Made by a program: the position numbers and the translations under genes. Source: Rana temporaria (lineage: Eukaryota > Chordata > Amphibia > Anura > Ranidae). Taken from it: a stretch of 64,000 nt of DNA. The stretch covers positions 462,628,143 to 462,692,142 of the forward strand of contig NC_053490.1 in assembly GCF_905171775.1 (NCBI RefSeq), in the 5' to 3' direction. How positions within the stretch are numbered: position 1 is the stretch's first letter; the number at the start of each line of letters is the position of its first letter. Of the stretch, positions 54,786 through 64,000 are shown in pieces. Under the pieces are notes generated by a model that saw only the letters and a program-made list of their open reading frames with translations, was not told where the DNA came from and did not search any database.

Positions 54786-55687
54786 CAGAGGTCATCAACC
54801 CTGTCCTCAGAGCCCACTAAGGCCCCTTTCAGACGTCCGCTCCGCCTGTCCGTTATTACAAGTCCGTTAACGGACTTGTAATACATCCCTATGGGATCGC
54901 GTCCGTTAGCGGATGGAGCATCCGCTAGCGTCCGCGTCCGTCGGGATCCGGTTTTCGGACGGAAGAAAACCCTATTTTTCTTCCGTCCGGCGGAACAGAA
55001 CTGATGCAGATGGACAGACGGTCCGTCTGCATCCGGTTCCCCATAGGGCAGAGCGGAGCTGAGACAGGGCGGTCCCTGCACTGTGTGCGGGGACCGCCCT
55101 ATCCGCCGACAGCTCAGCGGGGATCCCCGCTGAGCCGACGGAGACACACGGAGCGGACCCAGAAACGGTCCGCTCCGTGTGAAAGAGCCAGGCCAGGTTT
55201 GCAAGATAACTGAAATACATCACAGGTGATATCATTTGCTGCTCAATGATTGCAGTATTCTAGTCTGCATCTCCCCAAGGTAATACATAAAACCTGGCCT
55301 GTTAGGCTGCATTCACACCTAGGCATACAAAATCGCGGCGTTTTGTCCCGCGAATTGCGGCGACAAATTGCAGCGTTTTGTACCGCGATTTGCGGCAACA
55401 AAACGCCGCGATTGTGAATGCAGCCTCACCCCCTCTATGGAGATGGTTCACATCTCCTATGCCGAACGCTGAAAGCCACCTGAAAAAAAGGTCCGGGACT
55501 TTTTTTCAGGCGGCAGGCGTATGGCGTTCGGCGTTCGGCGTGGAGATGTGAACCATCTCCATAGAGGGCAATGTGTTTTCATCCCTCCAGCGTCTCGGGG
55601 CTGCTGCGGCGTCACACTACAGGCGACAAAACGCCTAGGTGTGAATGGGGGCTTAGTGGGCCCTGAGGACAGGGTTGATGACCACTG
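54786..55687. mobile_element. hAT-type element with nested MITEs
   Basis: CAGAGGTCATCAACCCTGTCC at left and GGACAGGGTTGATGACCACTG at right; perfect 8-bp duplication tgttaacc (54778-54785, 55688-55695). At least two later elements sit inside: one from about 54820 to 55191 (AGGCCCCTTTCAGACG...CCGTGTGAAAGAGCC) and one from about 55303 to 55655 (TTAGGCTGCATTCACACCTAGG...CCTAGGTGTGAATGGGGGCTTA). Confidence 0.93.
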
Positions 55688-55689
55688 TG

Positions 55690-56390
55690 TTAACCCATTG
55701 CATCCAGGTGCAAAACCATAATACTGGTGAAACACTTCCAATGCTCCAAAGTTTATATAAATTTATAGATACAGATACATAATAAATAAATAATATATAT
55801 AATATTATTAAAAAATAGAACTACACTATGGCGATTTCTTGTGGATAGAATACGCACAAACCACCATCAAATAAACAATTTTAGTATTGGTGGTATGAAA
55901 AAGGTGCTTATTTTCAGCAAACCTGTTTTATGCTCTCTGAATTATATGCATAACAAAAATTTGTAAAAATGTATTTATACTGTAGCTATACAATACACAT
56001 ATATACTTATCCAAATACAATTATTTTGACATCATATACAAGTATTTAATTGATCAATTCTGGGGCAAATAGAGTTTAATGATGAATAATGTGACTGCTG
56101 TATAAGGGGATAATGATTCTGGCTCCAGTAGTAACACTATTAGTAGCAGCCTGTAGATGTCAGCAGACTGGCTGCAATCCCTTAGTTCATACAATGTTCA
56201 AATACAGTTGGATTGCTACAGAAATATGCTGATCTCTATTTCTCATTCACGCCTTTGGTGGCCATATTATTAAGAACAATAATTCAGGATGTTCTTCTTT
56301 GTCAAAGTATAGAAAAATGTTCTGACTTAGTTAAGTGCATGGGCATCGCCTCAATCTGATATAAGGGGGAGGGGGGGGGCTCTTATATAC
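55690..56390. other. trpv1 intron 11: AT-rich DNA, nothing recognised
   Basis: No repeat ends or open frames of note. Confidence 0.45.
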
Positions 56391-57782
56391 TTAAAGGGGT
56401 TGTAAAAGTTTGCTTTTTATTTTCTAAATATGTTCCTTTAAGCTAGTGCATTGTTGGTTCACTTACCTTTTCCTTCGATTTCCCTTCTAAATGTTTTTTG
56501 TCTTTGTCTGAATTTCTCACTTCCTGTTCCTCCTCAGTAAGCTTGCCTCCATCATCCGAGCCGTTCTGGTTGGGGGTTAGTCAGCATGCTCTCCCCCTCC
56601 CTTGGGACTACATCCCTGCGGGGAGACGCTGTGACGCAGTTTATTGATATTATTTATTTAATTATATTTACTCTGCATTCCAAAGGCTGTTTTTTTTTTA
56701 ACATGTGACCAGCAGCAGTGGACTAGAAGCTCCTCCTGCTTATGTTTCCCTGCAGACAGGCTGGGAAAGATCTGGGTCATGTGACAGCTGTATATTGATT
56801 AGGAAAAAGGTACTTAGATTTTATTTTATTAAAATAATTACAGTGCCATCATCTACATACAGAAATATAAGGGACAGTGTCAATTAAACGTGCGTTTAGT
56901 ATCACGTTAAGATGTCACTTGGAATGTGGACCTTGTGGACACTTTGAGGAGCACAGTGTAAATCATTTTTAAAGGGGTTGTAAAGTCCCCGGATTGAGGA
57001 CACTGTCCCTGGACCAAGTCTGTCCCCGGTTTTGTCCCCGGATTGGATTTGAACAGGGGCTGGGGCAATTTCAAAGACAGTCAGTGCAGAAATTAAAAAA
57101 AAGAATTCTGAATTACACATCCCCGCTCTGTGCTAACTTAGGGGGGTGTATTTTTTCCATTATCTGTGCCCCTTTCTGATGATCTGGTCGGAGCGGAGGG
57201 AATATTTCTTCAGTTACAGGTGCATGTCCATTCAGCTCCGCTCACATGTTCTTCTGCCTTGGCTCAAGTCTCGGCCAGCCGCCAGGCTGCTTATCTCCTT
57301 GCCTTCCCAGGTGGAGTGATTTTCCTGCACTCCCCACCCAGTAGTGGCTGTGGGGCGGGTGGCGGTGGTGACGGCCAGAGAGTCGCTGATTGCTGCCATT
57401 ACTAGTAAAAAAAGATTTCATTTTAAAAATCTGGTCACCTTACCACACGGTAATGCAAGGCTTTCTCCCTGGTATGGAGTGTCGTGCTCGCCCCCTCCCT
57501 TGGACTACAGGAGAGTCAGGACGCCCACTAACACACAGCTCCTTTCTCTATCTGCAACGTAGAGAGCGTCAAGGGAGGGGGAGAGCACGACACTCCACAC
57601 CAGGGAGAAAGCCCCGCATTACTGTGTGGAGTTACAGGCAGAAGAACAGGAAGTGAGGATTTCTCAGAAGAAATAAGGACATTTAAAAGCAAAATGGAAG
57701 GATGAGGTAAGTGAAGGAGGACTGCACTAAGGTAAAAGAAGCTATTTAGGGGGGGAAAAAATTACCATTACAACCCCTTTCA
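56391..57782. repeat. TTAAAGGGGTTGTAAA-type element(s)
   Basis: TTAAAGGGGTTGTAAAAG at 56391 and AAAGGGGTTGTAAAGTCC at about 56970 face ATTACAACCCCTTTC at about 57767. CTTCCTCCCC-type inverted words at about 57460-57620 (GGAGTGTCGTGCTCG against GAGCACGACACTCC) form a large stem. Two nested copies are likely. Confidence 0.6.
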
Positions 57783-57875
57783 TTTATTTTAATCTATTAT
57801 TGTTCTTGGTTTTTGTGTAAATCTTCACTTTTATCATACAAATTTTTTTTTTTTACACACACACCATTGCTGGTT

Positions 57876-58372
57876 ACCGTATTTATCGGGGTATAGCGCG
57901 CTCCAGCGTATAGCGCGCACCTATAAAGTTGCCGAAATTCATGTGGAAAAAAGATTTTTTGTACTTACAGTTTTGGTGTCTTGCGCGGCGTCCATCGACG
58001 GCCTCGTCAGGTCCGGCGTCCGTCTGCGGCTTCGGGTGTCCTCTTCGTTGGATCTGGCGTCCTTCTGCGGCGTCCTCCCCGCTCGTTTCCCGCACCGAGT
58101 TTAAATACTGCGCCGACATATACAGAACGCAGTACACTCATGTATGTTCGGGCAGGCTCGGCTACTCTCGCGCTGACGTCCTGTACGTCCAGGACGTCAG
58201 CGCGAGAGGAGCCAAAACTGGCCGACTATACACGAGTGTACTGCGCTCGGTATATGTCGGCGCAGTATTTAAACTCGGCGCGGGAAAGCGGGTATCGGCG
58301 TATATCGCGCACCCACGATTTGCCCTGATTTTCAGGGCAAAAAAGTGCGCGGTATACGCCGATAAATACGGT
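57876..58372. mobile_element. ACCGTATTTATCGG-type inverted-repeat element
   Basis: ACCGTATTTATCGGGGTATAG and TATACGCCGATAAATACGGT ends. The interior has a large stem, including CTCGCGCTGACGTCC / GGACGTCAGCGCGAG at about 58169-58207. Related in its ends to 14531-15082. Confidence 0.88.
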
Positions 58373-58702
58373 ATTTATTTATATAGTTAAAAAAATAAAA
58401 AAAAATAAAAAAAAACTTGGGTTGGCCTTTAATAAGCTTAGAACAATTTGGGACATAATTTACTTCCCTGATTTTATAAATAACTGACTCCATTAATTAA
58501 TAATTTAGTTTTGAGTTGGTAAACCTTCTAAAATCACTGTCATGGTCTCGCTGATGCAGAAAGTATGCTGTGACTTTCTTATGATTGAGCTGTTTGTCTT
58601 CTAAATCCCCAAAACATAAAGCCTGGGGGTCAGATATTTAATTGTTATTTTAGCATGTCTTTGATTACAATGATCTTTAGTTTCTCCTTGTTTATCCTGC
58701 AG

Positions 58703-59013
58703 CGCTGGTGACTCTTATTGAAGATGGAGAAAGCACTAGGAATGAAACCAGTTCATACTCAAAACGCTGTTGTAAAGCAGATCCGGGCTCTTACAACAGC
58801 TTGTACTACACCTGCCAAGAGCTGTTTAAATTTGCCATCGGAATGGGAGACCTGGAGTTTACTGAGAACTACAAGTACAAGACCATATTTGTCTTCCTAC
58901 TGATTACATACGTCATTCTAACCTACATCCTCCTGCTGAACATGCTCATAGCTTTGATGGGGGAGACAGTGAACAAGATTGCTCAGGAGAGTAAAAGCAT
59001 CTGGAAACTGCAA
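58703..59013 (+). CDS. trpv1: trpv1 coding exon 12: pore turret, selectivity filter, S6
   Basis: Acceptor atcctgcag at 58702, donor CAA|GTACTG; 2 + 309 nt. Encodes the end of S5, an extracellular turret with an NET glycosylation sequon (58741-58749), the pore helix, the GMGD filter (58840-58851), S6 ending LNMLIALMGETVNKI and the start of the TRP helix at WKLQ. Acid-sensing glutamates equivalent to rat E600 and E648, and T633, are kept. The turret is 3 residues shorter than rat's and has two adjacent cysteines. The next exon (TRP box and C-terminus) is beyond the window. Confidence 0.97.
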
Positions 59014-59271
59014 GTACTGAAGCTTTTCAATAATTTCCAGCAAAATAGCATTATTTATCTGTGATGCTTTTTATAAATCAGTTTTCTTTTATTTTTATAT
59101 TTTGAAAAAACAACTTAAAACTTTAAGTGAAGCTACCTGCACAGGGGAGCATACTTGTATAAACAACAAAGTGAGGGTTGACATTTACAATAAGAGTTGA
59201 TTAAGCATAGAGTGTGCACGAGAAGTATTATAATAGATAGCCAAGAGTATTACCGTCCCTGAAGATAAAGT

Positions 59272-59751
59272 TATATATGTTATCCCAAAGTGGGATGGAG
59301 CATGGGACTATACGAACACTATTGGATAGTTCTAAGACCACAGAGACCGCACACCGGAAACAGTTTATAGATAAAAAAATATTTTTAATTTAACACATTA
59401 TATACATACAAAAAATGAATAAAATAAAATTTTATATTGAGTTTCACCAATAGTTGATTGTTGAATTATATACAGTGGGGTGTCCAACATGTTTCGCCCA
59501 TGTTTCCCTGAGGAAGCCCGAATGGGTGAAACATGTTGGACACCCCACTGTATATAATTCAACAATCAACTATTGGTGAAACTCAATATAAAATTTTATT
59601 TTATTCATTTTTTGTATGTATATAATGTGTTAAATTAAAAATATTTTTTCATCTATAAACTGTTTCCGGTGTACGGTCTCTGTGGTCTTAGAACTATCCA
59701 ATAGTGTTCGTATAGTCCCATGCTCCATCCATCTTTGGGATAACATATATA
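59272..59751. repeat. 229-bp inverted repeat with 22-bp spacer
   Basis: Arms 59272-59500 and 59523-59751 are equal in length and differ at only a handful of positions. The spacer 59501-59522 contains CCTGAGGAAGCCCG. No coding content. It could extrude a cruciform or give long hairpin RNA if transcribed with trpv1. Confidence 0.94.
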
Positions 59752-59834
59752 CCTTGACATTTACAATGGTGAACGATTGGCTCATGTTACAGCCCACATC
59801 CCTCCAGAAAAAGCTCCGAGCTGCCTTTTTATAA

Positions 59835-60523
59835 TTAAAGGAGTTGTAAAGGAAAACATTTTTTTTGGCTACAATTAATGTCTGCAAGGTAGACAGACAG
59901 AATAGTGTAATGATTCTGTTAAAAAACTAGTAAATATCGATTAAATTCCTTCATCTATATCACCTCCGGCGTTCTAGTTTCTGTTCTCTCATTCACTTCC
60001 TGGTTTGCGGCGCTCGTTCATGTAAGAACTACATTTCCCAGTATGCATTGCGGCACGCCCAGTAATTCACACCTCCTTGAAGTCTCTAACACAGGGTTTC
60101 TCAACTCCAGTCCTCAAGGCGCCCCAACAGGTCATGTTTTCAGGCTTTCCATTATTTTGCATAGGTGATTTGATCAGTTTCACTGCCTTGTAATTACCAC
60201 AGCTGTTTCATCTGAGGGAAATCCTGAAAACATGACCTGTTGGGGTGCCTTGAGGACTGGAGTTGAGAAACACTGCTCTAACACGTATAGAGCTTCCTGC
60301 CGCACATATGTAGTTCCCAGGAGGGGGCGAGCATGTCACTGACCACCACAGTAAAGCCTCCCTTCACTGTGGTGAGTTACAATCAGACAAGCAGGAAGTG
60401 AACAGAACAGAGAAGAAATAGAGCAACTTCTGAGCAAAAACAAACAATGAGGAAGTGAAAAGAGGAATGTCTGTAGGTAAAGGATGCTTATTATGATTTT
60501 TTTTCCCTTTACAACCCCTTTAA
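59835..60523. mobile_element. TTAA-flanked AGGGGTTGTAAAGG element
   Basis: TTAAAGGAGTTGTAAAGG and CCTTTACAACCCCTTTAA are inverted ends with one mismatch, TTAA at each border. A hAT-type MITE is nested inside. Confidence 0.87.
60092..60275. mobile_element. hAT-type MITE, CAGGGTTTCTCAACTCC ends
   Basis: CAGGGTTTCTCAACTCCAGTC and GACTGGAGTTGAGAAACACTG ends; perfect 8-bp duplication ctctaaca (60084-60091, 60276-60283). 184 bp, nested in the 59835 element and sister to 51142-51327. Confidence 0.96.
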
Positions 60524-60819
60524 GGAATTCAGAGGGTTGGGTGCGTAGGGATATAAGAGCGTTGGGTCTGAAGTCTTATAGTTGGAAGTAGGGGATCATG
60601 GTGGGGGTCAAATGCACTACTGTGGCGGGATTAAACGGCCAATAAGCCCACAAATTGCAACATTTCTTTTTTCTAATGCGTTGTAATACATTTCCTGGCG
60701 TAATAAAATAGCAGACCCAAGAGTGCAACTGTGGTGGCCATTTGCTCCACCAGGCTATGATGCTTTTTATAGTGTAACATTCCATTTTATACTACTTATG
60801 TGCAACTTTCTAATTGTTA

Positions 60820-60900
60820 TGCCCCGTACACACAATCGGAAATTCCGCCAGCAAAAGTTCGATGTGAGCTTTTGCTGTCGAAATTCATACAGGCATGTCC
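60820..60900. mobile_element. Truncated foldback MITE, word TTCCG
   Basis: TTATGCCCCGTACACACAATCGG left end with GAAATTCCG interior; the right part is missing after about 80 bases. Confidence 0.7.
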
Positions 60901-61797
60901 TCCCACACAGGGGGTTCTCACCATCACTATGAATCAAACAAAACATTCAGCCTCCTGGCTCTCGTGTGCCAGCTTTACTGCTCCAAGTACCTCTTCAGGG
61001 TCCTCCTGAACATCAGTACCTTTTTGGTCCTCCAGTCCTGACCAAAAAACACAAACCAGTGTTTATGCACATACGCTGCACCCCAGCTCTGCATCTTCCT
61101 TACAGCTTTATAGCTACCCTGTCCCTCATGGACTCTCTCAGGCTTGGATCTGGCCTGTCCTGACCTGGACACCATGGTGCACACCAGCACCTATCACGGC
61201 TCCTTTCACACACTGACCCCCTCAAGAGGGTGGGGCTCTGAGCTCCAATTCTGGCTCTCATATGAAGCCAGTACACAATTGTGCCATTAGTGTGTTTTGC
61301 TTCTTAGAAACTCTAAACCACCACATTAAACAGGGGAGCAAGAGATAAGAGGCGTAAAACTTCCTTTTAGTATTTACCTAGAGAAAAACGAGCATCTAAC
61401 CCTTGCAAAGTGGGGGAAGCCCTATGCAAGGTGGTTTTTAAATTTCCCTGAAATTCAGAGTTCTCCACCCTTTTCATAAGCAAATAATCACTTTTTATCT
61501 GTAATTGTTCCTGTTGGCATATCTAACCAAACATTGGTGACAATTATACATTATATTATTTTTAGGGAAAGAAAAAGTGATTTTGGCCAGTCAACTGTTT
61601 GCTTTATTTTGTTAAAGCCTAAGTTTACCTACAAAAATCTTCAGTCCTCCGATGGGGGTGGAGTGTGGGGGCAAAGTAAGGGAACAGGGTGGGGACAAAC
61701 TGTGGTTGTGTCAATATTGCACTAAGAGTGGGAGGGGCTTAAAATTTGAGCCTATGTATAGAGTGAAGAGGTTTGGGGTGGGTAGTAGTACACAGTG

Positions 61798-61850
61798 CAG
61801 CGGTGGGTAATATGGGTAATATATATAATATATATACACTGCATACACAT
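61798..61850. repeat. (TAA/TA)n microsatellite
   Basis: GGGTAATATGGGTAATATATATAATATATATAC; simple sequence. Confidence 0.85.
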
Positions 61851-62117
61851 TTATACACCCCCATACACATACAAACTGTACATACACATACACAGTCAAT
61901 AACTTACCATTTTGGTGGTATTGTTGGCATCTTCAGTTCCCTGTTCCTGCCTGCCGAAAAGCCTAAAGGTAACAGCAGTGTTTATGCTTCCACCCTGGGG
62001 GCAGCTCGCTCAACTCTGTTCACTTTGCACCCACACAGCTACTCGTTCTCTCCCACCCCTTTCACTCCTGACATCACACTTGATGCATTTTGTTTACATC
62101 TCTGGAATAGGAATTTC

Positions 62118-62489
62118 TAATGCCGCGTACACACGGCCGTTTTTTGTGACAAAATTTTTAAAAATGTCATTTAAAATGACCGTGTGTGGGGAAAACGTCG
62201 TTTTATGTCTTCTGAAAAACGACAAAAAAAAAATTCGAACATGCTTCAATTTTTTATGTCGTTTAAAACGACGTTTTTAAACCCGCACATGCTCAGAAGC
62301 AAGTTATGACGGGAGCTTGAATGGAACAGAGTGCCGCCGTACGTGCTGAACGTAACCACGCTTTGCTAGAGAATTTTGAAAAAACTATGGTGTGTAGGCA
62401 ACGTCATTTTTTAAAATGAAGTTTGAAAAACGTTGTTTTTTTTCATGAGAAAAAATTACGTTTTTTTTCATCACAAAAAACGACCGTGT
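62118..62489. mobile_element. Foldback MITE, word AAAACG / CGTTTT, right end lost
   Basis: TAATGCCGCGTACACACGG left end; interior as in 37091 and 53417 with the CACATGCTCAGAAGCAAG core. Ends AAAACGACCGTGT without the expected ACGCGGCAT. Confidence 0.85.
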
Positions 62490-62726
62490 CCAGTAATGAC
62501 CTAGCAACAGGAGCAAAATTCTAGCATTGCTGAGTCAATTCGGTAGATTTCCAGTTATGGAAACTGGGAGAAGAAGGGAAACACCCTGTTGTTAGAACTC
62601 TATTGTTGTTATATGCTGTGAATCAATACTTTGAAATTTAACTAAATTACAAGAGAAGAGTGCACATTGATAACATCATTAGTACTGTATGTGTCTTCTC
62701 CATCGCTGACCTACTGTAACACAAGT

Positions 62727-62741
62727 TGGGGGGGGGGGGGA
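62727..62741. repeat. Poly-G tract
   Basis: About 14 consecutive G bases. Confidence 0.9.
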
Positions 62742-62910
62742 ACGGTCATATTGTTGGTGATCATGCTGTATTGTTTAACTGCAGTAGAGAATAGTCAACT
62801 TGGGTTCAACCAGCCTGCTGGATTTACATGTGATTAGCCGCTAGCATGTTCGCATGTGCCGCGCTATATAAGTTTTTTCATTCATTTCATTCATTTCATT
62901 CAGTAATCAC

Positions 62911-63656
62911 AGCTAGATTCAGGTCGCTGCGCCCCTTCTTACGGCGGCGCAGCATATCGTATTTACGCTACGCCGCCGCAACTTACAGGAGCAAGTGCAG
63001 TATTCACAAAGCACTTGCTCCGTAAGTTGCGGCGGCGTAGCGTAAATGGGGCCGGCGTAAGCCCGCGTAATTCAAATGTGGAAGGGGGGGCGTCTTTTAT
63101 GATAATATGTGATGACCTGACGTGATTGACGTGTTTTACGAACGGCGCATGCGCCGTCCGTGTACATATCCCAGTGTGCATTGCTCCAAATGACGTTGCA
63201 AGGACGTCATTGGTTTCGACGTGAACGTAAATTACGTCCAGCCCTATTCGCAAACGACTTACGCAAACGACGCAAAAAATTCTAATTTCGAAGCGGGAAC
63301 GACGTCCATACTTAACATTGGCTGCGCCACCTAATAGCAGGAGCAAAGTTACGCCAAAAAAAAAGCCTTACGCAAACGACGTAAAAAACTACCGCCGGGC
63401 GCACGTACGTTTGTGAATCGGCGTAACTAGGTAATTTGCATACTCTACGCCGAAAACAACGGAAGCGTCACCTAGCGGCCAGCGTGAGAATGCACCCTAA
63501 GATACGACGGCGTAAGAGACTTATGCCAGTCGTATCTTAGGCTAATGTCGGCGTATCTTGCTTTCTGAATACAGAAACAAGATACGCCGGCGCAGCTTTG
63601 AATTTACGCGGCGTATCTATGAATACGCCGGCGTAAATCGTTGCGGAATCTAGCCC
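62911..63656. mobile_element. GATTCA-type MITE, copy C, with CTCF-like motif
   Basis: GCTAGATTCAGGT and GCGGAATCTAGCCC ends, preceded by a (TTCAT) microsatellite. Interior TACGCCGGCG words. Shares GTTTGTGAATCGGCG and TAATTTGCATA (inverted) with copies A and B. Confidence 0.87.
63463..63482 (-). promoter_or_regulatory. CTCF-like motif within MITE copy C
   Basis: On the minus strand GGCCGCTAGGTGACGC resembles the CTCF core but has A in the G run. The weakest of the three. Confidence 0.3.
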
Positions 63657-63657
63657 A

Positions 63658-63702
63658 CTGTGTTCTCCTGTTGGGGACAGCTTCCCCGTCAGGAGAACAC
63701 AA
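63658..63702. repeat. Short inverted repeat CTGTGTTCTCCTG / CAGGAGAACACA
   Basis: About 19 paired bases around a short loop; probably the edge of a repeat next to copy C. Confidence 0.75.
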
Positions 63703-64000
63703 TGGCTCAGCGGGAGGGATCCCCCTGTTAACACTATCTATGTTGATGGGGAAATCAAGTGGTTGCAGAAAATAAATTTTCCCCGTCTATGACTGGCCTT
63801 ACAAAATCTTTGGAACATAACCAGTTCATATATTTGAAGTTCAATTCTGTATGTAGCTGTTTGTCTGCAGTTCAGTGTTAAGTATTAGGTACTCAATGGG
63901 CAAGGTAGCCCGGTATTGTCTAGATGTGGGCAATTTGACCACAAGTCTATAAACCTTCCTTTGAAAATAGAAGCATGTATTTAGACAAGGTAAGGAGAGT

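Larger units (their letters stand above)
59014..64000 (+). other. trpv1: trpv1 intron 12, incomplete at window end
   Basis: Starts at donor GTACTG. No sequence encoding the TRP box or the cytosolic C-terminus is visible on the plus strand before 64000. 60524-60820, 60900-62117 and 63703-64000 hold no recognisable element apart from microsatellites. Confidence 0.85.

Noticed and set aside
59014..64000. trpv1 C-terminal exon
   Set aside because: Searched by eye for a frame encoding the TRP-box and cytosolic tail; none found, so the exon is placed outside the window.

Overview
The window is a piece of a vertebrate chromosome, most probably from a true frog (ranid). Two things support this. The coding exons are clear orthologues of vertebrate SHPK and TRPV1, in the conserved order and orientation SHPK then TRPV1. 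The rest is packed with short inverted-repeat DNA transposons of kinds I associate from memory with frog genomes, plus Tc1, L1, LTR and Ty3/gypsy remains. Nothing is prokaryotic: the genes are split by GT-AG introns, and there are no operons or CRISPR arrays.

Layout. 1-1138 is the last SHPK intron, with a broken Tc1 transposase. 1139-1524 is the final SHPK coding exon, followed by a 3' UTR with AATAAA signals near 2200-2240. 1525-31461 is an intergenic or 5'-noncoding stretch of about 30 kb made almost entirely of mobile DNA: a Tc1 relic split by a MITE, an approximately 8 kb nested block (7455-15528) holding a decayed Ty3/gypsy element, L1 ORF2 fragments, an internally deleted Tc1, orphan LTR-like elements and many foldback MITEs. 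31462-59013 carries 12 coding exons of trpv1. Their lengths sum to 2115 nt (705 codons) with every splice phase agreeing, so the gene looks intact through the sixth membrane helix. The cytosolic C-terminal exons lie beyond base 64000. 59014-64000 is intron with further repeats.

How the genes relate. SHPK is a cytosolic sugar kinase and TRPV1 is a heat-, acid- and lipid-gated cation channel. I see no functional link, only the ancestral gene neighbourhood. The frog channel keeps the selectivity filter, the acid-sensing glutamates and most ankyrin-repeat ligand residues, but two vanilloid-pocket positions are changed (rat Y511 is His, rat T550 is Val) and the PKA-site position S116 is Arg.

The most notable non-gene features are: a superfamily of foldback elements that share GTACACACG termini and a CATGC-rich core but have different, reiterated internal words; a second MITE family whose three copies each carry a CTCF-like motif; a Tc1 element hit by three later transposons whose junctions can still be read; two extremely long inverted repeats (149-bp and 229-bp arms); and six hAT-type insertions with perfect 8-bp target duplications.
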